Source of the DNA: an uncultured Sediminicola sp.
Lineage (GTDB): Bacteria > Bacteroidota > Bacteroidia > Flavobacteriales > Flavobacteriaceae
Assembly (NCBI GenBank): GCA_938039345.1
Contig: CALHVB010000146.1
Location: 1-16,031, forward strand
DNA: 16,031 bases
Reading direction: 5' to 3'
Numbering within the stretch: the stretch's first letter is position 1; every line of letters starts with the position of its first letter. A program made the position numbers and the translations under genes. The notes under the pieces are model-generated. The model was not told where the DNA came from. It searched no databases and worked only from the letters and a program-made list of their open reading frames with translations. This document shows positions 7,102 through 15,093 of the stretch, in pieces.

Positions 7102-9402
7102 ATGAGTACTATTAAAAAGAGAAAAGTATCTTCAGAGGGTTCAAAAGAATTTACTGGCATTAAATTAAAAGCTCCGGCAACCTATGCAGCAGGTTTAAAA
7201 GCTGTAAAAGTTGCTTTAGATCATGCTTTTAAAGAAATGGGAGTTACTAAATCTTTTAAAGGATTAGCTCAAATGAATCAAAAAGAAGGTTTTGATTGTC
7301 CTGGTTGTGCATGGCCAGATCCAGAAAAACCTTCTAAAGTAGCAGAGTACTGTGAAAATGGAGCCAAAGCATTAGCAGAAGAAGCTACAAATGAAAAGGT
7401 AGACCGAGATTTTTTTGCTAAATATTCTGTAGAAGAAATTTCTCAATGGACAGATTATAAGATAGGTAAAAGCGGCCGTATTACTGAACCTATGATTTTA
7501 CGTCCTGGAAAAATACACTACGAACCTATTAATTGGAATGAGGCTTACCAAGAAATTGCAAAACATTTAAAAGCATTAGATCACCCCGATGAAGCTATTT
7601 TTTACACCTCAGGGCGATCTAGTAACGAAGCTGCTTTCTTATATGGAGTATTTATACGTGCTTTTGGTACGCACAATATGCCCGATTGTTCTAATATGTG
7701 TCATGAATCTTCAGGAGTAGCCTTATCGGAAACCTTAGGAATAGGTAAAGGTTCTGTTAAATTAGAAGATTTTGATAAGGCAGAAGTAGTAATGGTTATG
7801 GGGCAAAATCCAGGTACCAATCACCCTCGTATGCTTTCGGCTCTACAAAAATGTAAAGAAAATGGCGGTTCTGTAATTAGTATAAACCCTTTGGCAGAAG
7901 CTGGGCTTATACGATTTAAAAACCCACAAGAAGTAAAAGGAGTTTTACAAGGAGGAGAAGCAATAACAGATATACATCTTCAAGTAAAAATTAATCAAGA
8001 CATTGCGGTAATGAAAGTTATTCTAAAGCGTTTGTTAGCTTTAGATAAATTAAAAAAGAATGTTTTTGACCATGATTTTATTGCAAAATATACAGATGGT
8101 TACGATGCTTTTGTAGAGCATATAGAACAATTTAATGAAGATTCACTTATAGCCCAATCTGGAGTAAGTTCCGATGATATACAGAAAGTAGTAAACTTAT
8201 TAGAGAAAAAAGATAAAATTATTATCTGCTGGGCAATGGGATTAACACAGCATAAAAATGGTGTTGAAAACATTAAAGAATGTGTTAACCTATTATTATT
8301 AAAAGGAAGTTTAGGAAAAGAAGGAGCGGGTACTTGTCCTGTACGTGGTCATAGTAACGTACAAGGAGATCGTAGTGTAGGAATTGTGCACCATGCTAAT
8401 CCTGTTTTTAATGAAGCCTTAAAAAAAGAATTTGGTTTTGAAGCACCTATTAAAGGAGGTTATGATGTTGTAGAATGTATTGAAGCAATGCACAAAGAAA
8501 AAGCTAAAATATTTATGGCTTTAGGAGGAAATTTTGTTTCTGCTGCGTCTGATACTACTTATACCGCAGAAGCGCTTCAAAAATGCGATTTAACCATTAA
8601 TGTTTCTACCAAATTAAATAGAAACCATACTATTGCAGGAAAAACTTCTATTATTTTACCCACTTTAGGACGCTCAGAATTTGATGAAAGAGATGGAAAA
8701 CAGCGTTTCTTTACTGTAGAAAATAGTATGGGAGTTGTTCACCGCTCTAAAGGTTTATTAAAACCAGCTTCAGGAAATTTAAAAAGCGAACCCGAAATTA
8801 TAGGTGGCATAGCAGATGCTTATTTTAAAGGTAAGCACCCAGTAAATTGGAAAGCTTACGGAGAAAATTATGAAATGATTCGTACTAGTTTAGCTAATGT
8901 TTTAACAGACTATAAAGGACTAGAAGAAAAATCTAAAGGTTCAGGGTTTTATTTACGTAATAATGTTCGCAATTTAGATTTTAGTAAGTTACCTAATGGA
9001 AAAGCTCAATTTTCTAATAATAGTTTACCCAATCATAATTTAAATAAAGACGAATTTTTATTAATGACCATTCGTTCTCACGACCAATTTAACACAACTA
9101 TTTATGGTTTAGACGATCGTTATAGAGGTATATATAATGAGCGTAGGATTGTTTTAATTAATAAAAAAGATATGAAACGTTTAAATCTAAAAAAATTAGA
9201 TGTGGTACATATTATTAGTAATTATGATAACAAAGAACGTAAGGCGCTTAACTTTTTAATAATCCCTTATAATATTCCGCAAGGAAATTTAGCCTCTTAT
9301 TTTCCAGAAACCAACGTATTAATACCATATAACCAGTTTGCAGATAAAAGTAATACGCCTATAAGTAAATCTGTTAAGGTAACGCTAGAAAAAGTAAACT
9401 AA
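7102..9402 (+). CDS. FdhF/YdeP family molybdopterin oxidoreductase
   Basis: A 766-residue cytoplasmic enzyme of the formate dehydrogenase-like, bis-MGD molybdenum family, subgroup YdeP. The N-terminus carries the YdeP signature DCPGCAWPDP with Cys66 and Cys69, and Cys84 follows, consistent with an iron-sulfur site. MPDCSNMCHESSG at 193-205 aligns by pattern with the active-site loop of formate dehydrogenases: Cys200 would ligate Mo in the place of selenocysteine, and His201 follows as in that family. RGHSNVQGDRSVG (about 415-427) and a C-terminal dinucleotide-binding domain starting at about 655 (MTIRSHDQFNTTIYGLDDRY) are also typical. There is no signal peptide or Tat motif. The substrate is unknown; E. 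coli YdeP is linked to acid resistance. No FdhD or other partner gene is adjacent. Confidence 0.92.
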   Translation: MSTIKKRKVSSEGSKEFTGIKLKAPATYAAGLKAVKVALDHAFKEMGVTKSFKGLAQMNQKEGFDCPGCAWPDPEKPSKVAEYCENGAKALAEEATNEKVDRDFFAKYSVEEISQWTDYKIGKSGRITEPMILRPGKIHYEPINWNEAYQEIAKHLKALDHPDEAIFYTSGRSSNEAAFLYGVFIRAFGTHNMPDCSNMCHESSGVALSETLGIGKGSVKLEDFDKAEVVMVMGQNPGTNHPRMLSALQKCKENGGSVISINPLAEAGLIRFKNPQEVKGVLQGGEAITDIHLQVKINQDIAVMKVILKRLLALDKLKKNVFDHDFIAKYTDGYDAFVEHIEQFNEDSLIAQSGVSSDDIQKVVNLLEKKDKIIICWAMGLTQHKNGVENIKECVNLLLLKGSLGKEGAGTCPVRGHSNVQGDRSVGIVHHANPVFNEALKKEFGFEAPIKGGYDVVECIEAMHKEKAKIFMALGGNFVSAASDTTYTAEALQKCDLTINVSTKLNRNHTIAGKTSIILPTLGRSEFDERDGKQRFFTVENSMGVVHRSKGLLKPASGNLKSEPEIIGGIADAYFKGKHPVNWKAYGENYEMIRTSLANVLTDYKGLEEKSKGSGFYLRNNVRNLDFSKLPNGKAQFSNNSLPNHNLNKDEFLLMTIRSHDQFNTTIYGLDDRYRGIYNERRIVLINKKDMKRLNLKKLDVVHIISNYDNKERKALNFLIIPYNIPQGNLASYFPETNVLIPYNQFADKSNTPISKSVKVTLEKVN

Positions 9403-9430
9403 ACATAAAAAGTATTTCCAATTTGTTTTC

Positions 9431-9438
9431 TATTTTTG
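9431..9438 (+). promoter_or_regulatory. -7 promoter element upstream of ppnP
   Basis: TATTTTTG, followed by C, is an exact match to the Bacteroidota -7 element TAnnTTTG(C). It sits 27 bases before the ppnP start codon in the gap after the YdeP gene. No TTG was found at the usual -33 distance, so the promoter is only half supported. Confidence 0.5.
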
Positions 9439-9464
9439 CTCGCTACTAATTTAATATTATAAAA

Positions 9465-9746
9465 ATGTTTAAAACCAATACTTATTTTGACGACAAGGTA
9501 ATGTCAATGGCATACGAAAATGAAGAAGGAAAAGCTACCGTAGGTCTTATGGCGCCTGGAGAATATACTTTTGGAACTACTTCTGTAGAATATATGACTG
9601 TAATTTCTGGAGAAATGCAAGTACAATTACCAGGAACTACTGAATGGAAAACATACAAAGCTTATGAAACATTTGTAGTAGAAGCTAATACTTCTTTTAA
9701 TGTTAAAATGACTTCTGAAACGGCTTATAAATGTGTCTATAAATAA
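9465..9746 (+). CDS. ppnP: Pyrimidine/purine nucleoside phosphorylase PpnP
   Basis: 93 residues, the normal size of PpnP (formerly DUF1255/YaiE). The family is a small cupin that splits nucleosides with phosphate into the free base and ribose 1-phosphate, with broad specificity. The protein is a single cupin: KATVGLMAPGEYTFGT, then VEYMTVISGEMQVQLPG with the metal/ligand-strand pattern, W at 61, and a second strand ETFVVEANTSFNVKM ending in KCVYK. It has no signal peptide, so it is cytoplasmic. It has its own -7 element and is followed after 17 bases by a gene for a secreted protein, probably on the same transcript but without an obvious link in function. Confidence 0.93.
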   Translation: MFKTNTYFDDKVMSMAYENEEGKATVGLMAPGEYTFGTTSVEYMTVISGEMQVQLPGTTEWKTYKAYETFVVEANTSFNVKMTSETAYKCVYK

Positions 9747-9763
9747 ATTAGCATTTTGATATC

Positions 9764-10438
9764 ATGAAAAAATCAATTTTAATATTTAGCTTCATTTTCT
9801 TTATATTTAACTCTAACGTTTTTGGACAAGATTATTTTGAAGGAGAAATTAAATATAAAGTTGAATATGAATCGTTAGATAATCGTATTCCTAAGGAAAT
9901 GTTTGAAAAAGAATTTGGAAAATCATTTTCTGCATATGTAAAAGAAGATAGATATGCTATGGTTTATCATGCAACAGGTCAACAAGGCTGGATGAAGGTT
10001 ATTGTGAGATTATATGAAGGCTATACTTATACAGAGTTTGAAAAAAGCGATACTATCAGTAAAGTAAAATTTGGAAAAGAAAAAAATAAGCTTTTAAATT
10101 TCATTAAAAATAAAGATGATAAAAAAGAAGTTTTAGGGGAGCTATGTGAATCAATTACTATTGAATATGAATTGGATCCTGATGCATTTTTTCCAACTCA
10201 AAAAGGGAAATACTATTTTAACCCAAAATATAAATTAAATTCAGCTTTATATAAAAATTATACAGATAGTTTTTGGAACTTATATGTAAAGGAATCAGAA
10301 TCAATTAGTATTCGAAATGAAGTTGAATACCAATCTATTTTTAAATCTATCAGCGAAGCAACTTCTATTGTTAGTAAAGAAATTTCTTTTGAAGTGTTTA
10401 AGCCTAATGCTGCAAAAGTAATTTCAGAAAAAAAATAA
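9764..10438 (+). CDS. Secreted protein of unknown function
   Basis: 224 residues with a clear signal peptide (MKKSILIFSFIFFIF onwards, cut near VFGQ). The mature part opens with DYFEGEIKYKVEYES, a pattern shared by many small secreted Bacteroidota proteins (DUF4412- or GLPGLI-like). It continues with several charged beta strands and one Cys near the middle (LGELCESITIEYELDP), and ends in a lysine-rich tail. I do not recognise a specific family; the DUF4412/GLPGLI resemblance is loose, and the GLPGLI motif itself is absent. It follows ppnP by 17 bases and has a hairpin terminator 26 bases after its stop. Confidence 0.75.
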   Translation: MKKSILIFSFIFFIFNSNVFGQDYFEGEIKYKVEYESLDNRIPKEMFEKEFGKSFSAYVKEDRYAMVYHATGQQGWMKVIVRLYEGYTYTEFEKSDTISKVKFGKEKNKLLNFIKNKDDKKEVLGELCESITIEYELDPDAFFPTQKGKYYFNPKYKLNSALYKNYTDSFWNLYVKESESISIRNEVEYQSIFKSISEATSIVSKEISFEVFKPNAAKVISEKK

Positions 10439-10464
10439 TTTAATTACTTTTATAATAATATCTT

Positions 10465-10495
10465 AAGTGTCTTTTTTACATAAAAGGGACTTTTT
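10465..10495 (+). terminator. Intrinsic terminator after the 9764-10438 gene
   Basis: The arms AAGTGTCTTTT (10465-10475) and AAAAGGGACTT (10482-10492) pair with one mismatch and one G-U around the loop TTACAT. They are followed by a T-run (10491-10495) and more T. It ends the ppnP transcript before repeat unit R0 begins. Confidence 0.6.
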
Positions 10496-10534
10496 ACTTT
10501 TAAAAATATTGGAGACATCAAGGTTTTTAAAGTT

Positions 10535-10713
10535 TAAATATCAATTTATAAGAACATTACAACACCTTTCTCTTAGCTCACAACAATAATTTATTTAAAA
10601 ACTATAACCTACTTATATTTATAATGTAATTAAAAAGATAGTTAGTTAAAATTTTCATTTTCATATAGTGTTCTCAATAAAGAGTTTTGTTTTAGTTAGG
10701 CAAAACTCTTTTT
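10535..10713 (+). repeat. R0: lone copy of the small-RNA repeat unit
   Basis: The unit is about 179 bases long, in the same orientation and with the same internal spacing as the five tandem copies at 14774-15854. In order it holds TAAATATCAA (10535), CAACACCT (10560), CAACAATA (10581), TATATTTA (10614), the CATATAGTGTTCTCA box (10662-10676) and the terminator hairpin (10679-10713). Its sequence is closest to unit R4 (both have AATTTATTTA instead of AGTTTAATTT after CAACAAT). It fills most of the 338-base gene-free stretch before the YHYH gene; the rest, 10714-10776, is leader sequence in which I see no further site. Confidence 0.85.
10628..10713 (+). ncRNA. Putative small RNA from unit R0
   Basis: The predicted start is about 7 bases after TATATTTA (10614-10621), so the 5' end is uncertain by several bases. 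The RNA would be about 86 nt, with TTAGTTA at 10642-10648, then CATATAGTGTTCTCA, then a perfect 11-pair stem (10679-10689 with 10701-10711) around the loop TTTTAGTTAGG, and a T-run. There is no open frame: the only ATG is followed at once by TAA. It ends 63 bases before the YHYH gene, so read-through could also feed that operon. Confidence 0.6.
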
Positions 10714-10776
10714 AGTTTATAGAATTAAACCTTTTTCTCAAAAAAAAGTCATAATTAATAGTTAACCCCAAATATT

Positions 10777-11532
10777 ATGAAAAAATTAAAATACATTCCG
10801 TTTTTAGTTATACTTATCTTAACTGTTTCTTGTTCTAATGATGAGGTAAAAACAGACGACCCAGAGATCATAAATAAAGCTACTTATGATATATCTCCTA
10901 TTTTAACAAAATTTGTAGGTACTGGTTTATCCTATGAAGTAAATGGAAATAATGTAACATTTACCACACAAGATTTACCAGATCATACAAGTCCTTATTG
11001 GCCAACTGACAATACCTTATATGAAGAGTATAATGGAACCAATGCAGATTGGAGACAAAACCCAGGTAGTATTAGCGCACAAAATATTGTGCTTACAATG
11101 ACATTAAACCCTGCCGAAGTTACCAATCATCAAGCTACTGGGTTAGGACCTATCGGAATTGCAAGAAACGGAGTAGTTTTCTTTAATCAATATGCGGCAG
11201 GTAACGAGCCTTTAACTGGTGAAATAAATTCATTTGATCAATGGTTAGGACACCCCGCAATGACCACCTATCATTACCATATAGAACCAACATGGTTAAC
11301 AAAAACATATGGCAATGATGCCTTTTTAGGCTTACTATCCGATGGTTTTCCTGTTTATGGGCCTGTAGAAGACGGAAAAACAATTACAAATAGTGATTTA
11401 GATAGCTACCATGGACATGTAGGTGCTACTACTGATTTCCCTAATGGAATATACCATTACCATATTACAAGTGAAGACCCTTACCTAAACGGAAACGGCT
11501 ATTTTGGTACTCCTGGAAATATAACACGCTAA
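10777..11532 (+). CDS. YHYH domain lipoprotein
   Basis: 251 residues with a lipoprotein signal and Cys19 (LTVSC); the acidic SNDEVKTDDPE behind it suggests transport to the cell surface. The YHYH family (Pfam type) is named after a motif that occurs here twice: Y165-H-Y-H168 in HPAMTTYHYHIEP and Y226-H-Y-H229 in NGIYHYHIT. Further His residues lie in SYHGHVG (210-215), and LLSDGFPVYGP (187-197) is another family mark. The many His pairs suggest bound metal, which is inference. No activity is known for the family. It starts the four-gene lipoprotein operon; its stop codon touches the start of the next gene, which points to tight coupling. Confidence 0.9.
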   Translation: MKKLKYIPFLVILILTVSCSNDEVKTDDPEIINKATYDISPILTKFVGTGLSYEVNGNNVTFTTQDLPDHTSPYWPTDNTLYEEYNGTNADWRQNPGSISAQNIVLTMTLNPAEVTNHQATGLGPIGIARNGVVFFNQYAAGNEPLTGEINSFDQWLGHPAMTTYHYHIEPTWLTKTYGNDAFLGLLSDGFPVYGPVEDGKTITNSDLDSYHGHVGATTDFPNGIYHYHITSEDPYLNGNGYFGTPGNITR

Positions 11533-12102
11533 TTGAAACTTTTAAAAACATATATTTTACTGCTATTACTATTTGTCTCGGCTTGCATAAAAACTGAAAA
11601 CAAATTAACAGTAACTAGTGCTAATCCAAATTTGCAATTGGATAATGGTATTATGCTATACAATCAAAAACCATATAGTGGTAATATTAAAGACTATTAT
11701 AATAATGGCAATTTAAAATCTGATATTGAGTACGTTAATGGTAGAAAGCACGGAATTGAAAAACAATGGTTTTTAAATTCAAAATTAGCTATTGAACGTC
11801 ATTATACAAAAGGAATAAAAACGGGTATTCACAAAGGATGGTGGGAAAATGGAACTCAAAAATTTGAGTATTATTTTAATACAAAAGGAATGTATAACGG
11901 TATTCATAAAGAATGGTATACATCCGGACAAATCTATAGAGATTTTAATTATATAAACGGACAAGAAGTTGGCAAACAACGCTTATATAAAAACAACGGA
12001 AAAATTAAAGCCAATTACGAAGTGGTAAATGGAGAGCGTTTTGGTTTAATTGGTTTAAAAAAATGTAAAACGGTTACTATAAATAGTACTAGCCTTAAAT
12101 AA
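11533..12102 (+). CDS. MORN-repeat (YwqK-like) lipoprotein with TTG start
   Basis: 189 residues. The start must be TTG at 11533, directly after the TAA of the YHYH gene. Only this start gives the lipoprotein signal peptide with Cys18 (FVSAC), and the first in-frame ATG is about 40 residues later. The mature part is a series of roughly 22-24-residue repeats of the form YYNNGNLKSDIEYVNGRKHG, W-ENGTQKFEYYFN, WYTSGQIYRDFNYINGQEVG and YKNNGKIKANYEVVNGERFG. This is the MORN-like pattern that databases often label YwqK-type antitoxin, but a toxin partner is not visible and the label should not be taken as a function. The SCO1 gene follows after 9 bases. Confidence 0.85.
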   Translation: MKLLKTYILLLLLFVSACIKTENKLTVTSANPNLQLDNGIMLYNQKPYSGNIKDYYNNGNLKSDIEYVNGRKHGIEKQWFLNSKLAIERHYTKGIKTGIHKGWWENGTQKFEYYFNTKGMYNGIHKEWYTSGQIYRDFNYINGQEVGKQRLYKNNGKIKANYEVVNGERFGLIGLKKCKTVTINSTSLK

Positions 12103-12111
12103 TCGTAAGAA

Positions 12112-12756
12112 ATGAAAAACATTGGATTATTTATTCTTATAATATGTTCGCTGTTTTCGTGTAAACGAAAAGAGCCTAGTGCTTTAACCGCAAAAAATAC
12201 GGTAACTCACCTACCCTATTTTAATACTGCAAATTTTACACCAGAATGGGAAAAAGGAAATCATAAAATCCCTGAGTTTTCATTTATAAACCAAAATGGA
12301 GATACCATAAATAATAACACCTATAAAGGTAAAATATACATCGCTAATTTTTTCTTTACTGTTTGCCCTAGTATTTGTCCTAAACTCACAAAAAGCATGC
12401 ATGGTTTACAAAAAACTTATGCTAAAGATTCAGAAATAATGTTATTGTCTCATTCCGTAATGCCGTGGCAAGATTCTGTACAAGTATTAGCCAAATATGC
12501 TGCCAATAATAATGTTGTAAGCTCTAAATGGAATCTAGTAACAGGAAATAAAGATAGTATTTACCATATTGCACGTACTGGTTATTTTGCCGATGAAGAT
12601 TTTTATAAAACACAAAGCAAAAGTGATTTTATACATACCGAAAACTTTATTTTAGTTGATAAAGAAGGACATATACGAGGCGTTTACAACGGAACTATAG
12701 ACATTGATATAAAACGTTTAGAAAGACATATTAAAATATTAAAAACAGAGGTTTAA
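12112..12756 (+). CDS. SCO1/SenC family copper-binding lipoprotein
   Basis: 214 residues, with the lipoprotein Cys17 (SLFSC). The rest is a thioredoxin-like SCO domain: KIPEFSFINQNGDTI, YKGKIYIANFFFTVCPSICP with the copper-binding pair C85-x3-C89, and His175 in DFIHTENFILVD. That is the complete C-x3-C plus His ligand set. SCO proteins deliver copper to cytochrome oxidase or act as envelope thiol-redox proteins. No oxidase gene is in the window, so the client is unknown; it could be another cuprous or thiol protein of this operon. The gene lies 9 bases after the MORN gene and 17 bases before the sulfatase gene. Confidence 0.93.
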   Translation: MKNIGLFILIICSLFSCKRKEPSALTAKNTVTHLPYFNTANFTPEWEKGNHKIPEFSFINQNGDTINNNTYKGKIYIANFFFTVCPSICPKLTKSMHGLQKTYAKDSEIMLLSHSVMPWQDSVQVLAKYAANNNVVSSKWNLVTGNKDSIYHIARTGYFADEDFYKTQSKSDFIHTENFILVDKEGHIRGVYNGTIDIDIKRLERHIKILKTEV

Positions 12757-12773
12757 CCCAAACTCTTATTATT

Positions 12774-14096
12774 ATGAAACATTTATATACTTATATTTTT
12801 TGTTGCTTACTACTTTTAGCATGTAGTACCGATAAAGATAACAACATAATTAATGAAGAAGAAGAATCTAATGAAACAAGTTCACCAAATATAATGCTTA
12901 TTATAGCAGATGATATGGGTTTAGATGCTACTCCAGGATATGCTATTGGTGATACAAAACCTAATATGCCTAATCTGCAAAATTTAATAAATACAGGCAT
13001 ACGTTTTAATAATGTTTGGGCTTATCCTACATGTACACCTACGCGTGCAAGTATACTTACAGGAAAATATGGATTTAGAACAGGAGTAACTTCAGTTGGC
13101 GATAATCTTTCTACTACAGAAACTTCTATTCAGCGTTTTTTAGATACTAATACATCAGAAGCATACAACCATGCCGTTATAGGTAAATGGCATCTTTCTA
13201 ATAGTAGCACTCACCCAATAGACATGGGCATTAATTATTATTCAGGAAGTATCTCTGGCAGCGTACAATCTTATTGGGATTGGAATTTGGTAGAAGATAA
13301 CATATCAAATACATCTACAATATATACTACTACCAAATTTACAGATTTAGCTATTGACTGGGTAGGAAAACAAACGAAGCCATGGTTTTTGTGGTTAGCC
13401 TATAATGCACCACATACTCCTTTTCATTTACCAGATACTAATTTACACTCACAAGGAGCTCTCCCAAATGACCAAGCAAGTATAGATGCAAACCCACTAC
13501 CCTATTATATGGCAATGCTAGAAGCAATGGATACTGAATTTGGAAGGTTGCTAAGTACTATGAGTGATGAGGAGAAAGACAATACAATTTTCATATTTTT
13601 AGGAGACAATGGGTCTCCAAATCAAGTAGCGCAAGGTTATAATAGCCGTAGAGTAAAAGGAAGTATTTACCAAGGTGGTATTAATGTGCCTATGATTATA
13701 GCAGGTAAAGGAGTTTCTAGAATTAATGAAACAGAAAATGCATTAATTAATTCCACCGATTTATTTGCTACAATTGCAGATATTGCAAATACTGGTATTA
13801 CTGAAATTAATGATAGTAAAAGTTTTAAAGGCTTACTTACAGATAGTAATGCCAATAAAAGATCTTATGTATATGCAGAAATAAACAATATAGATACAGG
13901 TGAAGCCGATTATGCTATTAGAAACGAAACTCATAAATACATTAAATTTAAAGATGAATCTGAAGCCTTATTTAATTTAACAGAGAATTCATTAGAAAAT
14001 CCAAACCTACTAAATGCAAATCAATTGCCATTGAGTAGTACGGATAGTGCTATAAAAGATGACTTAGTTGCTAAGCTTTCAGAAATTAAGCCCTAA
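12774..14096 (+). CDS. Formylglycine-dependent sulfatase lipoprotein
   Basis: 440 residues; hydrolyses sulfate esters, probably on a carbohydrate. The lipoprotein signal ends at Cys17 (LLLAC), and a run of Asp/Glu behind it (residues 20-31) suggests export to the outer surface. The alkaline-phosphatase-like core is complete: metal ligands in IIADDMG (Asp46, Asp47), the C87-T-P-T-R91 motif whose Cys becomes formylglycine, GKWH at 137-140, NAPHTP with His214, and GDNG with Asp278-Asn279. It therefore needs a formylglycine-generating enzyme, which is not in the window. It is the last gene of the lipoprotein operon. Its substrate is unknown; marine algal polysaccharide is a reasonable guess. It converges with the helicase-like gene, only five bases apart. 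Confidence 0.93.
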   Translation: MKHLYTYIFCCLLLLACSTDKDNNIINEEEESNETSSPNIMLIIADDMGLDATPGYAIGDTKPNMPNLQNLINTGIRFNNVWAYPTCTPTRASILTGKYGFRTGVTSVGDNLSTTETSIQRFLDTNTSEAYNHAVIGKWHLSNSSTHPIDMGINYYSGSISGSVQSYWDWNLVEDNISNTSTIYTTTKFTDLAIDWVGKQTKPWFLWLAYNAPHTPFHLPDTNLHSQGALPNDQASIDANPLPYYMAMLEAMDTEFGRLLSTMSDEEKDNTIFIFLGDNGSPNQVAQGYNSRRVKGSIYQGGINVPMIIAGKGVSRINETENALINSTDLFATIADIANTGITEINDSKSFKGLLTDSNANKRSYVYAEINNIDTGEADYAIRNETHKYIKFKDESEALFNLTENSLENPNLLNANQLPLSSTDSAIKDDLVAKLSEIKP

Positions 14097-14101
14097 AATA
14101 C

Positions 14102-14719
14102 TTATTTAGATATTTTTATGGTCTGCGCTTTATACATAAAAGTATCTTTTAAGCGCTCTAATCTTTGATGCGATTCTGAAGCAAAAATTACATACTGACA
14201 TTTATTAATACTTTCTGGTAACCGAACTACATTAGAATAATCGCTACTGTTGGCTAAAAACTCAGCATCTTCTATAATAAATAATTTTACTTGCCCTAAG
14301 TTAACGCCATTAAGATGAAACAATTTGCCTAATCTTTTTGGCGTAGCTATAACAATATCTACTCCTGCATATATTTCGTCTTTTTGAATATCTATATTAT
14401 GTTCTTCATATGCACTGTATACTCGTAAATCCATACGGTAAACAAAATCCTTAATTAATTGCTCTAATTCTAAAGCAGCTTGTTTATCCTTTACTATAAT
14501 AATAGCCCTAGGAGCATCCTCAAAAGCAGCACTATTTAATTTCTGAATTACACTAATAATCATAGAAATAGTTTTTCCACTACCTTTTGGTGCTATTCCA
14601 TACACATTAGCCCCAGCTTTTATTTTAGAAATTATTTCTTTTTGAAAAGGGAATGGGTTTTCTAAGCCTACTCTGTCTATTGCTTCTAATAAGGGTTCAT
14701 TTAATTTTTTAAAAGGCAT
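14102..14719 (-). CDS. One-domain DEAD-box-like ATPase protein
   Basis: 205 residues that cover only the first RecA-like domain of a DEAD-box RNA helicase. Visible are a Q-motif-like NPFPFQ (21-26), motif I APKGSGKT (43-50), ATPKRL (125-130), a changed motif II EDAE (150-153) in place of DEAD, and ASES (180-183) in place of SAT. The second domain (motifs IV-VI) is missing. The frame stops cleanly after KAQTIKISK, where the linker would begin, and no remnant follows, since the sulfatase gene lies there. From memory, similar short proteins of about 205-210 residues exist across Flavobacteriaceae, so I take it as a complete small protein, not a broken gene. Whether it can unwind RNA alone is doubtful. 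Confidence 0.82.
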   Translation of the reverse strand: MPFKKLNEPLLEAIDRVGLENPFPFQKEIISKIKAGANVYGIAPKGSGKTISMIISVIQKLNSAAFEDAPRAIIIVKDKQAALELEQLIKDFVYRMDLRVYSAYEEHNIDIQKDEIYAGVDIVIATPKRLGKLFHLNGVNLGQVKLFIIEDAEFLANSSDYSNVVRLPESINKCQYVIFASESHQRLERLKDTFMYKAQTIKISK

Positions 14720-14866
14720 ATTCTATTTTATGTTGTGGGGCTAATATAGAGAGTTTAATTAAATAAAATAAATCCAATATCAAAATATACGTATCTCACC
14801 ACAACTATTTCTTAATTCACAACAATAGTTTAGTCTAAAGCTATAACTCACTTATATTTACAATGT

Positions 14867-14953
14867 AATTAAAAAGAAGTTAGTTAAAAATTTTCATTTT
14901 CATATAGTGTTCTCAGAAAAGAGTTTTGTTTTAGTTAGGCAAGACTCTTTTTT
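14867..14953 (+). ncRNA. Putative small RNA from unit R1
   Basis: Promoter element TATATTTA at 14853-14860; the 5' end is estimated. TTAGTTA is at 14880-14886. The terminator stem 14918-14928 / 14940-14950 surrounds TTTTAGTTAGG and has one T-G wobble pair against R0. The second upstream box is degenerate here (CCACAACT at 14799) but in the same position. Confidence 0.6.
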
Positions 14954-15093
14954 ATTTTATAAATACTCAGAATACTGTACTAATTAAGCTTCTTAAAATT
15001 CAAATATCAAGTTTCAATACCTTTACAACAATAATACTTAAACTCACAACAATAGTTTAATTTAAAGCTATAACTCACTTATATTTACAGTGT

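Noticed and set aside
11533..12102. Antitoxin of a toxin-antitoxin pair
   Set aside because: The YwqK-type label rests on MORN-like repeats only; no toxin gene is adjacent, and the protein is a lipoprotein in an envelope operon.
14093..14109. Two-way terminator between the sulfatase and helicase-like genes (CTAAA...TTTAG)
   Set aside because: Only five A/T-rich pairs, mostly within coding sequence; too weak to call.
14929..14952. Integron attC sites, because GTTAGGC in each hairpin fits the GTTRRRY core
   Set aside because: No matching RYYYAAC core was found upstream in the units, no cassette ORFs lie between copies, and the hairpin with its T-run is explained by a terminator.
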